Assembly: GCF_021647475.1 (NCBI RefSeq)
Contig: NZ_JAKIUR010000044.1
Location: 1-22,946 of the forward strand
From: Lutibacter sp.
GTDB lineage: Bacteria > Bacteroidota > Bacteroidia > Flavobacteriales > Flavobacteriaceae
Reading direction: 5' to 3'
DNA length: 22,946 bases
Both the position numbers and the translations under genes were made by a program. The notes under the pieces were generated by a model. It was given only the letters and a program-made list of their open reading frames with translations, did no database searches and had not been told where the DNA came from. Below are positions 7,406-15,497 of this stretch, piece by piece (within the stretch, counting starts at the first letter, position 1; every line of letters begins with the position of its first letter).

Positions 7406-8041
7406 ATGGAGCAGGAAACTCGAAAAAATCATTGGGATAATACTTATCAAAAAAATCCATTAACCAGTTTGGGTTGGTACGAAGAAAATTCGGAAAAAAC
7501 CTTAAATCTAATTGAGGTCTGTAATTTACCTAAAGATGCTTTACTTTTTAATGCAGGAGCCGGTGCTACTACTTTAATTCAAGATTTATTGAAAAAGAAT
7601 TTTACGAATATTATTGTAAATGATATTTCATCGGTTGCTTTATCGGAATTGCGAAAAAACTTGAGTATTCCTAAAAATGTAAACCTTAATTTTTTGGTGG
7701 ATGATTTAACAAATCCAACGGAATTGTTGAAGCTAAAAAATGTGGATTTATGGAATGATAGGGCAGTGCTTCATTTTTTTACTTCAGAAGAAGAGCAGAC
7801 TAATTATTTCAATTTATTAAAGGCTGTTGTAAAAAATGAAGGGTATGTAATTTTAGCTGAATTTAATACTGAAGGTGCAAAAAAATGTAGCGGATTAGAT
7901 GTTTTTAATTATAATGAAATTATGTTGCAGGAACGTTTGGGTGAAGATTTTAAGTTGTTAAAGGCTTTTAATCACACCTATATTCAACCATCTGGAAATC
8001 CTAGGGAATTTGTTTATACGTTGTTTCAAAGAAAAGCTTAA
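7406..8041 (+). CDS. Class I SAM-dependent methyltransferase, substrate unknown
   Basis: A 211-residue Rossmann methyltransferase. It opens ETRKNHWDNTYQKNPLTSLGWYEE, the HWD-x-Y start of a family also found near mitochondrial CSKMT-like enzymes. SAM motif I reads LLFNAGAGATTLIQDLL (about 46-62), where Asn replaces the usual acidic residue of DxGxG. NDISSVALSEL is the ribose-binding acidic strand, and DLWNDRAVLHFF is motif IV/post-IV. The C-terminus (KCSGLDVFNYNE, then GNPREFVYTLFQRK) is family-typical. The substrate cannot be read. It is probably co-transcribed with bshC, which starts 6 bases after its stop, so a link with low-molecular-weight thiols is possible but unproven. The 120-base gap before it contains no repeat or promoter I trust. 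Confidence 0.85.
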   Translation: MEQETRKNHWDNTYQKNPLTSLGWYEENSEKTLNLIEVCNLPKDALLFNAGAGATTLIQDLLKKNFTNIIVNDISSVALSELRKNLSIPKNVNLNFLVDDLTNPTELLKLKNVDLWNDRAVLHFFTSEEEQTNYFNLLKAVVKNEGYVILAEFNTEGAKKCSGLDVFNYNEIMLQERLGEDFKLLKAFNHTYIQPSGNPREFVYTLFQRKA

Positions 8042-8047
8042 TTTAAT

Positions 8048-9643
8048 ATGGAAGTTAGTTGTATTTCCTATGAACAAACAAACTATTTTTCTAAAATAGT
8101 AGCGGATTATTTAGATAAAAATCCTGAATTAAAATCGTTTTACAATCATTTTCCTACTTTAGAAAGTTTTAAAAAGCAATTTGAAACTAAACAAAAACAA
8201 TTTCAGCATTCAAATAGAAAAGTTTTAGTAAATTCTTTAGAAAAACAATATCAAAATACCAATAAAAGTGATTTACTAATTCAAAATATTGAACTGTTAA
8301 ATCAAGAAAATACCTTTACAATAACTACAGGTCATCAATTAAATATTTTTACAGGTCCTTTATATTTTTTATATAAAATTGTTTCCGCAATAAATTTAGC
8401 TAAACAATTAAAAGCGGAATATCCAAACTATAATTTTATACCTGTGTATTGGATGGCAACTGAAGATCACGATTTTGAAGAAATAAATTATTTTAATTTT
8501 AAAGGAAGAAAAATTAAATGGGATAGAAATAGTAGTGGAGCAGTGGGAAGATTAAATACTACTGGAATGAAAGTTTTATTTGATATTTTTTCTAAAGAAT
8601 TGGATAATTCAGAAAATGCAAATTATTTAAAAGAATTATTTAAAAACGCTTATTTAAATCATTCTAATTTAGCCGAAGCTACCAGATATTTAGTAAACGA
8701 ACTTTTTGGAGCATACGGATTAGTTATTATTGATGGCGATGATGTAAACTTAAAAAGAGCATTTATTCCTAAAGTTGAGGATGAATTATTGCATCAAACT
8801 TCGTTTAAAGAAGTTTCTAAAACCAACGAGCAACTAAAGAAATTATCATATAAAATTCAAGTAAATTCACGTAAACTGAATTTATTTTATTTGAAAGATG
8901 AATTGCGTGAACGAATTATTTTTGAAAATAATCAATTTAAAATTAATAATACAAAACTTGTTTTTTCTAAGGATGAAATTCTAAAAGAATTGCGTCAACA
9001 CCCAGAACGATTTAGCCCAAATGTTTTGTTACGTGGCTTGTATCAAGAAACCATTTTACCTAATTTGTGTTATATTGGTGGCGGTGGAGAATTAGCCTAT
9101 TGGTTTCAATTAAAAAGTTATTTCGAAAAAGTAAATATTCCATTCCCAATTTTATTATTGCGAAATTCAGGATTGCTTATTTCTAAAAAGCAACAAGCTA
9201 AAATGCATAGATTAAATATTTCTGTTTTAGATTTATTTGAAAAGCAAGAAGTTTTAATAAACCAAAAAATAAAGGAAATTTCAAATTTAAAAATTGATTT
9301 TTCAAATCAAAAGGAATTTTTAAAACAACAGTTTATTCAATTAAAAGAAATTGCAAAACAAACCGATTATTCATTTTTAGGAGCGGTAAACGCTCAAGAA
9401 AAAAAACAGTTAAATGGACTTTCCAATTTAGAAAAACGCTTGTTAAAAGCTGAAAAAAGAAAATACAATGATATTGTAAATAGAATTACTTTATTACAAA
9501 ATGAATTATTTCCTAATCAAAGTTTAGAAGAAAGAATTCGTAATTTTTCTGAAATATATCAAAAGGTAGGAAAAGATTTAATTCCAGAATTGATACAAAA
9601 TTTAAACCCTTTAGATTTAGAATTTACGGTTCTGGAATATTGA
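8048..9643 (+). CDS. bshC: Bacillithiol biosynthesis cysteine-adding enzyme BshC
   Basis: Cytoplasmic enzyme thought to ligate cysteine to glucosaminyl-malate, the last step of bacillithiol synthesis. It has 531 residues, the usual size. Family hallmarks: ITTGHQLNIFTGPLYFLYKI (92-111) as the nucleotide-binding core, PVYWMATEDHDFEEINYFNF (132-151) with the invariant WMA-EDHDFEE, the central LLRGLYQETILPNLCYIGGGGELAYW, and a C-terminal coiled coil (about 400-500, rich in Lys, Glu and Gln) ending in LNPLDLEFTVLEY. The other pathway genes (bshA, bshB) are not in the window, which is normal for Bacteroidota, where they are dispersed. Second gene of a two-gene unit with the methyltransferase. Confidence 0.96.
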   Translation: MEVSCISYEQTNYFSKIVADYLDKNPELKSFYNHFPTLESFKKQFETKQKQFQHSNRKVLVNSLEKQYQNTNKSDLLIQNIELLNQENTFTITTGHQLNIFTGPLYFLYKIVSAINLAKQLKAEYPNYNFIPVYWMATEDHDFEEINYFNFKGRKIKWDRNSSGAVGRLNTTGMKVLFDIFSKELDNSENANYLKELFKNAYLNHSNLAEATRYLVNELFGAYGLVIIDGDDVNLKRAFIPKVEDELLHQTSFKEVSKTNEQLKKLSYKIQVNSRKLNLFYLKDELRERIIFENNQFKINNTKLVFSKDEILKELRQHPERFSPNVLLRGLYQETILPNLCYIGGGGELAYWFQLKSYFEKVNIPFPILLLRNSGLLISKKQQAKMHRLNISVLDLFEKQEVLINQKIKEISNLKIDFSNQKEFLKQQFIQLKEIAKQTDYSFLGAVNAQEKKQLNGLSNLEKRLLKAEKRKYNDIVNRITLLQNELFPNQSLEERIRNFSEIYQKVGKDLIPELIQNLNPLDLEFTVLEY

Positions 9644-9653
9644 TATTATAAAA

Positions 9654-9687
9654 TTCTAATTTTATTCAAAATTGCAATGTAAATTAG
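9654..9687 (+). promoter_or_regulatory. Direct-repeat operator/promoter site 1, before the response regulator
   Basis: TTCTAATTTTA (9654) followed at an 11-base period by TTCAAAATTG (9665). The -7-like box TAAATTAG (9680-9687, one mismatch to TAnnTTTG) starts 15 bases after the second TTC. The ATG of the regulator is at 9692, so a transcript from this box would be nearly leaderless. Suggests autoregulation. Confidence 0.55.
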
Positions 9688-9691
9688 CAGT

Positions 9692-10369
9692 ATGAAATTA
9701 TTACTTGTAGAAGATGAACCAGAATTAGCAAAAAGTATTCAACAATATTTAAATGTAAATGAGTTCATCTGTGAATGGGCGGCTACTGTAACCTCTGCCC
9801 TAGATAAAATTTCAAATTATGAATATGATGCAATTTTATTAGATTTAATGTTACCAGATGGCGACGGTTTTGAGATATTAAATGAATTAAAAAAACAGTT
9901 CAAAACGGATGGTGTTATTATTATTTCTGCAAAAGAAACTCTAGAAACTCGTATTGAAGGATTTAATTTAGGAGCCGATGATTATCTAACTAAACCATTT
10001 CATTTATCTGAGTTATTGGTGCGAATTCAAGCCTTAATTAGACGTAAAAAATTTAATGGGAATAATACAATTGTATTTAATGAAATAGAAATAGATATTC
10101 TTTCTAAAACAGTAAAAGTAAATAACTTTAAAGTTGAACTTACTAAAAAAGAAATTGATTTATTGTTGTATTTTATTGGAAATCAGAATCGTGTATTGTC
10201 AAAAAGTGCTATTGCAGAATATCTTTCGGGTGATATGGCAGATATGTTAGATAATCATGATTTTGTATATGCTCATATTAAAAACTTAAAGAAAAAACTA
10301 AAAGTTGCTCAATGTGATGACTATATCAAAACGATTTACGGCTTAGGTTATAAATGGACAAATGAGTAA
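9692..10369 (+). CDS. OmpR/PhoB-family response regulator
   Basis: A 225-residue two-domain regulator of standard length. Receiver domain (1-118): acidic pocket E7-D8, phospho-acceptor D51 in LLDLMLPDGDGFE, switch S79 (IIISAKE), and K101 in LTKPF. Then a DNA-binding winged helix (about 128-224) with TKKEIDLLLYFIGNQNRVLSK, a recognition helix in DFVYAHIKNLKKKL, and the wing IKTIYGLGYKW. OmpR-type regulators bind as head-to-tail dimers to direct repeats with a 10-11 base period, which is exactly the period of the repeat found upstream of it and of the downstream envelope genes. Its stop overlaps the kinase start by 8 bases (translational coupling). I infer that it activates itself and the local gene set; the closest named family could be RprY/CusR/QseB-like, but I cannot choose. 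Confidence 0.95.
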   Translation: MKLLLVEDEPELAKSIQQYLNVNEFICEWAATVTSALDKISNYEYDAILLDLMLPDGDGFEILNELKKQFKTDGVIIISAKETLETRIEGFNLGADDYLTKPFHLSELLVRIQALIRRKKFNGNNTIVFNEIEIDILSKTVKVNNFKVELTKKEIDLLLYFIGNQNRVLSKSAIAEYLSGDMADMLDNHDFVYAHIKNLKKKLKVAQCDDYIKTIYGLGYKWTNE

Positions 10370-11627
10370 CAAATTGTTACATAAAACACTACAAGTTTAT
10401 CTTGTTTATTCGGTTATAATATTTATAATTGTAGCTCCTTTATTTTATTTTTTGGCGGATAAATTTTATATAAACAATATAGATGAAACTTTATTAAATA
10501 CTAAAATAGAATTCGTTAAAATAACTTTACCTAAGTTAAAAAATACAGATATACCTCTTTGGAATAAATTCAATAAAAACATTAAAATAAAAGAATATAA
10601 CGAAATAAATTCAGATACTTTATTTTATACCTCTTATTATGATATTGAAGAACAGGAAAAAGAACCTTACCGAGAATTAAATTCAACTATTATAATTGAT
10701 GGAAAACGCTATACGTTTTCATTTAAAATTAATTTAATTGAATCTGAGGATTTGATGTTAAGTATTGCATTACTTTTTTTTGGATTAATTATTTTTATGC
10801 TGTTAGGACTATTTTTTATAACTAAAAAATTATCTATTCGCCTGTGGAAACCTTTTTATCAAACTCTAAATCAAATAGAACAATTTGAGATAGATAAAAA
10901 TATGAAACCACAATTTTCAACTACCTCTATTGAAGAATTTAAACGATTAAATAAAAGCATTGAAAATCTGATTAAAAAAAATAGTATTATTTATGAAAAT
11001 CAACGTGAGTTTGTGGAAAATGCAGCACATGAATTACAAACTCCTATAGCAATCTTTAAAGGTAAATTGGAGTTATTGATGCAACGTTCAGATATTACTA
11101 AAGGACAAGCAGATTTGCTAGAAGATTTAAATAAAAGTACAAATCGATTAACCAAATTGAACAAAAATTTATTGTTACTTTCTAAAATTGACAAAAATCA
11201 ATTTGATGAAATATCTAGTTTTCAAATAAAAGGATTAATTGAAAAACAATTAGATTTTTTTAAGGAACAAGCAACTCTAAAAAATATTACAATTGAAATA
11301 AATTTAAAAGATGCTGTTCCTGTTAATACAAATATAACTTTAACAGAAGTTTTAGTGAGTAATCTTTTTTTAAACGCTATTAGGCATAATATTTTAAATG
11401 GTAAAATTATGTTGCAATTGGTGGGTCATAAATTGGTGATTAGTAATACAGGAAGTCCAATTGCAATTAATTCGAAATCACTTTTTAATAGGTTTTCAAA
11501 ATCAAATTCTTCAAAAAAAGGAAATGGATTGGGATTAGCAATTGTTAAAAAAATAGCAGACCTAAATAATTGGGAAATTACCTATTCTTATTCCAATAGC
11601 CTTCATACATTTTCTGTAATATTTTAA
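10362..11627 (+). CDS. Sensor histidine kinase, membrane-bound
   Basis: A 421-residue inner-membrane kinase, the partner of the overlapping response regulator. Two membrane helices (about 13-32 and 131-154) frame a periplasmic sensor of roughly 95 residues with no recognisable named fold. It is rich in Asn, Lys and Tyr and has no cysteines or obvious metal cluster. A HAMP-like linker follows (about 155-210). The H box is REFVENAAHELQTPIAIFKG, with phospho-acceptor H223. The HATPase domain shows the N box LVSNLFLNAIRHN (331-343), VISNTG (359-364), an F box with LFNRFSKS, and the G2 box KGNGLGLAIVKKIAD (386-400). All catalytic elements are present. The signal is unknown. Given the adjacent lipid A, glycosyltransferase and efflux genes, envelope damage or cationic peptides are reasonable guesses only. 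Confidence 0.94.
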   Translation: MSNKLLHKTLQVYLVYSVIIFIIVAPLFYFLADKFYINNIDETLLNTKIEFVKITLPKLKNTDIPLWNKFNKNIKIKEYNEINSDTLFYTSYYDIEEQEKEPYRELNSTIIIDGKRYTFSFKINLIESEDLMLSIALLFFGLIIFMLLGLFFITKKLSIRLWKPFYQTLNQIEQFEIDKNMKPQFSTTSIEEFKRLNKSIENLIKKNSIIYENQREFVENAAHELQTPIAIFKGKLELLMQRSDITKGQADLLEDLNKSTNRLTKLNKNLLLLSKIDKNQFDEISSFQIKGLIEKQLDFFKEQATLKNITIEINLKDAVPVNTNITLTEVLVSNLFLNAIRHNILNGKIMLQLVGHKLVISNTGSPIAINSKSLFNRFSKSNSSKKGNGLGLAIVKKIADLNNWEITYSYSNSLHTFSVIF

Positions 11628-11629
11628 AA

Positions 11630-11663
11630 TTCAAATTTTCTTCAAAATTGAGTCAGAGTTTTA
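11630..11663 (+). promoter_or_regulatory. Direct-repeat operator/promoter site 2, before the GT2 glycosyltransferase
   Basis: TTCAAATTTTC (11630) then TTCAAAATTGAG (11641), an 11-base period. The octamer 15 bases after the second TTC is GAGTTTTA (11656-11663), a poor -7 box. A perfect palindrome starts inside it. The site begins 2 bases after the kinase stop. Confidence 0.6.
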
Positions 11664-11685
11664 TCCTATAAATTATAGGATAAAA
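11659..11685 (+). repeat. 27-base perfect palindrome abutting the GT2 start codon
   Basis: Left arm TTTTATCCTATAA (11659-11671) and right arm TTATAGGATAAAA (11673-11685) are exact inverted copies about a single central A (11672). The right arm ends on the A of the ATG. It could be an operator for a second dimeric regulator, or an RNA hairpin (about 11 bp, 5-base loop) masking the translation start if transcription begins upstream of it. There is no T tract, so it is not a terminator. Confidence 0.75.
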
Positions 11686-12665
11686 TGGATATTTCAATTA
11701 TTATTGTTAACTATCGCAGCTGGAATTTACTTAAAAATTGCCTCTTATCATTACAAATAATAGAGCAAGATAAATTTACTTTTGAAGTAATTGTAGTCGA
11801 TAATAGCATAAATAAAAAAACATTAAATAGTTTTAAACAACAATTCCTAAATGTTTATTTTTATCAAAATCAGGATAATAATGGGTTCTCACACGGAAAT
11901 AATTTAGGCGTTAAAAAAGCTATTGGTAATTATTTCCTCTTTTTAAATCCAGACACAATTATTACAAAAAAAGTAATTTATAACCTTCATAATAAAGCTA
12001 AAAATAACAACGATTATGCTATAATTTCCTGCCAACAAATAAACAATAGAGGAAAAAAACAAGATATACGTAAATTTTTTCCTTCTCCTCTAACTCATTT
12101 TGGTATTTCACGTGCTGTTTATAGATTTATAAATAAGCAAACAATAACCTCTAAATTTAATAATTTAAAAGAAATAGTTTTTCCAGATTGGGTATCAGGT
12201 TCATTATTACTAATTTCTAAAACCTGGTTTACCCAAATAGGTGGTTGGGATGAGGATTTTTGGCTTTATTATGAAGATGTAGACATATGTAAAAAAGCAA
12301 GCAACTTAAATGGTAAAATAGCTCTTTTACAAAATATTTCTATTACACACTTACATGGGGGCTCTTCTAGGCTTAACCTTCAATTAAAAACTTTAACAAA
12401 AATGGAAGTTATTATTTCACAGCATGTTTATTTAAATAAACATTTTAGAGGGGTTGAACGTTATCTTTTTCATTTAATAATCATGTTATTCATATTATTT
12501 GAAAAATTTTTATTTGCAATTTTGGGTGCAATATTAATTTTTATTCCAAAATTTAGAATGCATATAATATTTTTCTTCAAACTTCTAAAATATTATATTC
12601 AAGTACCTCTTAACAGGAGTTGGTTAAGTTCAAGGTCTGTAAATTTTAAAAAACGCGGAAAATAA
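11685..12665 (+). CDS. Glycosyltransferase family 2, rhamnosyltransferase (WbbL)-like, membrane-associated
   Basis: A 326-residue GT-A enzyme. It starts DISIIIVNYRSWNLLKNCLLSL; the nucleotide-sugar region is FEVIVVDNS (33-41), and NNGFSHGNNLGVKKAIGNYF (65-84) is typical of WbbL-like enzymes. The metal-binding DXD equivalent is LNPDT (87-91). WDEDFWLYYEDVDIC (188-202) is the acceptor/catalytic region with the conserved ED. A hydrophobic segment (about 258-287) and a basic C-terminus suggest attachment to the inner face of the inner membrane. It would transfer a sugar, donor unknown, to a lipid-linked glycan, LPS core or similar. It has its own repeat site and a palindrome at its start and is separated from the PAP2 gene by another copy of the site, so it is probably its own transcription unit in the same regulon. 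Confidence 0.9.
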   Translation: MDISIIIVNYRSWNLLKNCLLSLQIIEQDKFTFEVIVVDNSINKKTLNSFKQQFLNVYFYQNQDNNGFSHGNNLGVKKAIGNYFLFLNPDTIITKKVIYNLHNKAKNNNDYAIISCQQINNRGKKQDIRKFFPSPLTHFGISRAVYRFINKQTITSKFNNLKEIVFPDWVSGSLLLISKTWFTQIGGWDEDFWLYYEDVDICKKASNLNGKIALLQNISITHLHGGSSRLNLQLKTLTKMEVIISQHVYLNKHFRGVERYLFHLIIMLFILFEKFLFAILGAILIFIPKFRMHIIFFFKLLKYYIQVPLNRSWLSSRSVNFKKRGK

Positions 12666-12684
12666 TTTTAATTAATTTTTAAAA

Positions 12685-12718
12685 TTCAAAATTTCTTCAA
12701 AATTAGAGTGTTTTTTTG
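12685..12718 (+). promoter_or_regulatory. Direct-repeat operator/promoter site 3, before the PAP2 phosphatase
   Basis: The cleanest copy: TTCAAAATTTC (12685) then TTCAAAATTAGAG (12696), an 11-base period with identical half-sites. The -7-like box TTTTTTTG (12711-12718, one mismatch) starts 15 bases after the second TTC. Start predicted near 12724, with the ATG at 12741. Confidence 0.65.
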
Positions 12719-12740
12719 ATTAAATTTTTTAGAGATAAAG

Positions 12741-13481
12741 ATGAAAATCCCAAAATTGTTTTTCGCAATAATAATATTCCTCAATTTATTTAGTGTAAAT
12801 AGCCAATCATTAAATAACAACAAGGTAAATGACAGCATAAAAAGAGGCACTATTTTTAAAAAAAGCATACTACCTGCAACTTTAATAGGAATAGGTGTGC
12901 TTGTTAACAATAGCCACTTTGAAAAGAAATTTCAGATAGATTTACGAAATAAAGTAGGTAGCCGTTACGAATTACGTTTAGATGATTATTTACAATTTGC
13001 TCCAGTGGTAGAAATGTACGTGGCAGATGCTTTTAAAATTAAGTCTAAAAATCATTGGTTTGATCAAACAAAATATTTATTTATTTCCAATTTAATTTCT
13101 GCAACAATAACTTATAGTTTAAAAAGAATTACAAATAAAACAAGACCAAATGGTTCTCCTCATTCATTCCCGTCAGGGCATACTACTTTTGCTTTTACTA
13201 ATGCTACTGTTTTATATAACGAGTTTCAAAAAACTTCACCTGTTTTAGCTTATAGTGGCTATGCTTTTGCTACTACAACTGCTGCATTTAGAATAATTAA
13301 TAACAAACATTGGATGTCTGATGTGTTGGTTGGTGCAGGAGTAGGGATTTTAGTAACAGCGTTGGTATATCATTTTAAACTTTTAAAGAATTTTAATCCA
13401 TTTAAAAAAACGAAAGGAATAGTTATGGTTCCTTTTATGGATAATAAACATTTTGGAGTATTTACACAAATTACATTTTAA
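12741..13481 (+). CDS. PAP2-family lipid phosphatase, periplasmic active site (lipid A phosphatase candidate)
   Basis: A 246-residue PAP2 phosphatase with an N-terminal signal sequence or anchor (about 1-22) and further hydrophobic segments (about 43-55, 113-127, 165-181, 196-212). The three catalytic motifs are intact: K129 and R135-P136 in KRITNKTRP, P-S-G-H at 144-147, and R184, H190 and D194 in FRIINNKHWMSD. Such enzymes dephosphorylate undecaprenyl pyrophosphate, phosphatidylglycerol phosphate, or the 1 or 4' phosphate of lipid A (LpxE/LpxF, as in Bacteroides and Porphyromonas). The nearby PagL-like deacylase and the shared regulatory site favour lipid A, but this is inference. The C-terminus (HFGVFTQITF) resembles a terminal beta strand, which is unusual for a purely inner-membrane enzyme. 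It is the first gene of a probable four-gene unit (12741-16691). Confidence 0.88.
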   Translation: MKIPKLFFAIIIFLNLFSVNSQSLNNNKVNDSIKRGTIFKKSILPATLIGIGVLVNNSHFEKKFQIDLRNKVGSRYELRLDDYLQFAPVVEMYVADAFKIKSKNHWFDQTKYLFISNLISATITYSLKRITNKTRPNGSPHSFPSGHTTFAFTNATVLYNEFQKTSPVLAYSGYAFATTTAAFRIINNKHWMSDVLVGAGVGILVTALVYHFKLLKNFNPFKKTKGIVMVPFMDNKHFGVFTQITF

Positions 13482-13497
13482 TTAAAATTTTATAAAA

Positions 13498-14226
13498 ATG
13501 AATACTAATAAGAAAGTATTAACCACCACATTTTTTATTTTATTTACATCAATATTAACCATACAATTTACCTATAGTCAATTTTTAATTGGAGGTTCAT
13601 ACGGCATTCAAATTCCAGGAAGGCAAGATCTTAAATTTAAACAATATGATGCTAATGGAAATTTAACTCAGTATTTAAAAACAACCTATGTTTTTAGTAA
13701 TATTTCTGCAATGAGAAATCTACATTTAACCTATTGGCAGGGTAAAAAAGGGTTGCGTTTAGAATACTTAAAATGGGAACACAACAGTACAGCAAAAACG
13801 TATTTAATAAATCAAAAACCAGAATTTAATACCACCGAAGAATCAAGAGGAGGTGTTTTTATAATGGGATTGTTGAGAAGCCGATTTCCTTTTAAAAAAA
13901 CAAAGGATAATTCATTTAGTAATAAAAGTTATAGTTATTTTGGTGTTGGGTATGGTGTAGTGAAAACCGAAATAAATCATGGAAAACAAGGCGATATTAA
14001 ATCGGGTTTACAAGCTACTTGTGGCATTACCATACCAATTACCAAAAAAATACGTGGATTAGTAGAAGCAAAATATATTTTAACACATGATGCAGATAAT
14101 GTAAGTGCCCCAGTTGGCACAACAGTTATTGATACCTCGGGGCATTGGACTCTATTTAGGTTTGGACCACATTTAGATACCAAATATCATGCTATACAAA
14201 TAGGAATTCAATGGGATATTTTTTAA
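13498..14226 (+). CDS. Outer-membrane beta-barrel-like protein of unknown function
   Basis: A 242-residue protein with an uncleaved-start signal sequence (about 1-27, cleavage near YSQ) followed by alternating amphipathic strands, for example LHLTYWQGKKGLRLEYLKWEH and YSYFGVGYGVVKTEI. The C-terminal strand, HAIQIGIQWDIF, ends on an aromatic residue. That pattern predicts a small barrel of 8 to 10 strands in the outer membrane. I do not recognise a named family and see no catalytic signature. It follows the PAP2 gene by 16 bases and is followed 58 bases later by a glycosyltransferase, so it probably belongs to the same envelope-modification unit. It could be a transporter, an enzyme like PagP or a structural barrel; the sequence does not decide. 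Confidence 0.8.
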   Translation: MNTNKKVLTTTFFILFTSILTIQFTYSQFLIGGSYGIQIPGRQDLKFKQYDANGNLTQYLKTTYVFSNISAMRNLHLTYWQGKKGLRLEYLKWEHNSTAKTYLINQKPEFNTTEESRGGVFIMGLLRSRFPFKKTKDNSFSNKSYSYFGVGYGVVKTEINHGKQGDIKSGLQATCGITIPITKKIRGLVEAKYILTHDADNVSAPVGTTVIDTSGHWTLFRFGPHLDTKYHAIQIGIQWDIF

Positions 14227-14284
14227 TGCTTAACCTTATAATTTGTGTAAATCAAAATTAATGCGAACTTAGTTTTTTAAAAAA

Positions 14285-15487
14285 ATGAAAGAAAAAATAA
14301 GAGTAGGATATCTTACCGCAACTAATCCTTTAGACAAAAGAAGTTGGTCTGGAACTCATTTTAAAATGTATGAATCTCTTAAAAATGAATTTGAGGAAGT
14401 GTATGTGTTAGGACCAATAAAAAAGTCAATATTTTTAAATGCAACACTATTAACTTTTTCATTTATTCATTTTCTAGTATTTTTTAAAAAGTATAAAAAA
14501 AATCATAGTAAATTATTAAGTAAATATTATGCTTATAAAATTAATAAAAAACTTAAAAATAAAAATATTGATGTTATTTTTGCCCCAGCATCATCAACAG
14601 AGATTGCGTATTTAAAGACAGCTATTCCAATATGTTATTTATCGGATACTTCCTTTGGGCAAATAAGTAACTATTATAGTAGTTTTTCAAAAATTTCTAA
14701 TTATTCTTTTAAAGAAGCCAATTTGATTGAGCAAAGAGCAATTGATAATTCGTTTACGCAAGTCTATCCATCAAATTGGGCTGCTGAATACGTGATAAAT
14801 AATTATAAAGCAAAAAAAGATAATGTATTTATCGTAAAATTTGGGGCAAATATTGATTTTACACCTGAAAAGCCACTTTTAAAAATTTTTAAAAGCACCA
14901 TTAATTTACTTTTCCTAGGTATTAATTGGAAAAGAAAAGGAGGCGATATTGTTTTAAAAACATTCAATATTTTAATAGAAAAAGGTTATGATGTAACTTT
15001 AACCATTTGCGGTTGTACTCCCAAAAATCTAATAACTAATCCTAAGATAAAAGTAATTCCTTTTTTAAATAAAAACAACAAAAAAGAAAATGAAATTTTC
15101 ACCAAAATATTAAATAAAAGCCACATTTTATTTTTACCAACACGGGCAGAGTGTTACGGAATTGTTTTTTGTGAAGTAGCAGCCTACGGTATTCCTGTAA
15201 TTACTACAGATACAGGAGGGGTAACATCTATTATAGAAAATGGCATAAATGGGTATGCTTTACCTTTTAAGTCAACTCCCAAAGATTATGTAACTAAAAT
15301 TCAATTTCTTTTAGATTATCGGTTGGTATTAAGTAGTATGGCTATAAGTTCTCGCAAAAAATTTGAAAAGGAATTAAATTGGAATGTGTGGGGTAAGAAA
15401 ATGAAAGAGATTCTTTTGTTAACCGCTCAAAGGAATATAGAACTTAACAGTACAGAGAAAAATTATGTTTCTGAAATAGGTAATTAA
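14285..15487 (+). CDS. Glycosyltransferase family 4 (GT-B fold)
   Basis: A 400-residue GT-B enzyme. The N-terminal acceptor domain (about 1-190) contains a hydrophobic stretch (50-67) that may touch the membrane. The C-terminal donor domain begins INLLFLGINWKRKGGDIVLK, a typical GT4 transition. The donor-site E-x7-E motif is E289 and E297 in AECYGIVFCEVAAYGIPVI, followed by TTDTGGVTSIIENGINGYAL for the nucleotide-sugar phosphates. It would transfer a hexose or similar residue to a lipid-linked or LPS acceptor in the cytoplasm. It has no class-defining donor signature. It is 58 bases after the barrel gene and 10 bases before the deacylase gene. The upstream gap contains a weak, partial resemblance to the repeat site that I did not accept. 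Confidence 0.92.
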   Translation: MKEKIRVGYLTATNPLDKRSWSGTHFKMYESLKNEFEEVYVLGPIKKSIFLNATLLTFSFIHFLVFFKKYKKNHSKLLSKYYAYKINKKLKNKNIDVIFAPASSTEIAYLKTAIPICYLSDTSFGQISNYYSSFSKISNYSFKEANLIEQRAIDNSFTQVYPSNWAAEYVINNYKAKKDNVFIVKFGANIDFTPEKPLLKIFKSTINLLFLGINWKRKGGDIVLKTFNILIEKGYDVTLTICGCTPKNLITNPKIKVIPFLNKNNKKENEIFTKILNKSHILFLPTRAECYGIVFCEVAAYGIPVITTDTGGVTSIIENGINGYALPFKSTPKDYVTKIQFLLDYRLVLSSMAISSRKKFEKELNWNVWGKKMKEILLLTAQRNIELNSTEKNYVSEIGN

Positions 15488-15497
15488 ATAGTAAAAA

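Noticed and set aside
12686..12910. Short minus-strand frame over the PAP2 start
   Set aside because: Overlaps the regulatory site and the coding start of the PAP2 gene; no family resemblance.
14251..14284. Possible seventh direct-repeat site before the GT4 gene (ATCAAAATTA then TGCGAACTTAG)
   Set aside because: The period is 11 but the second half-site matches only 6 of 9 positions and there is no -7 box at the expected offset; it ends at the ATG. Left as chance or a vestige.
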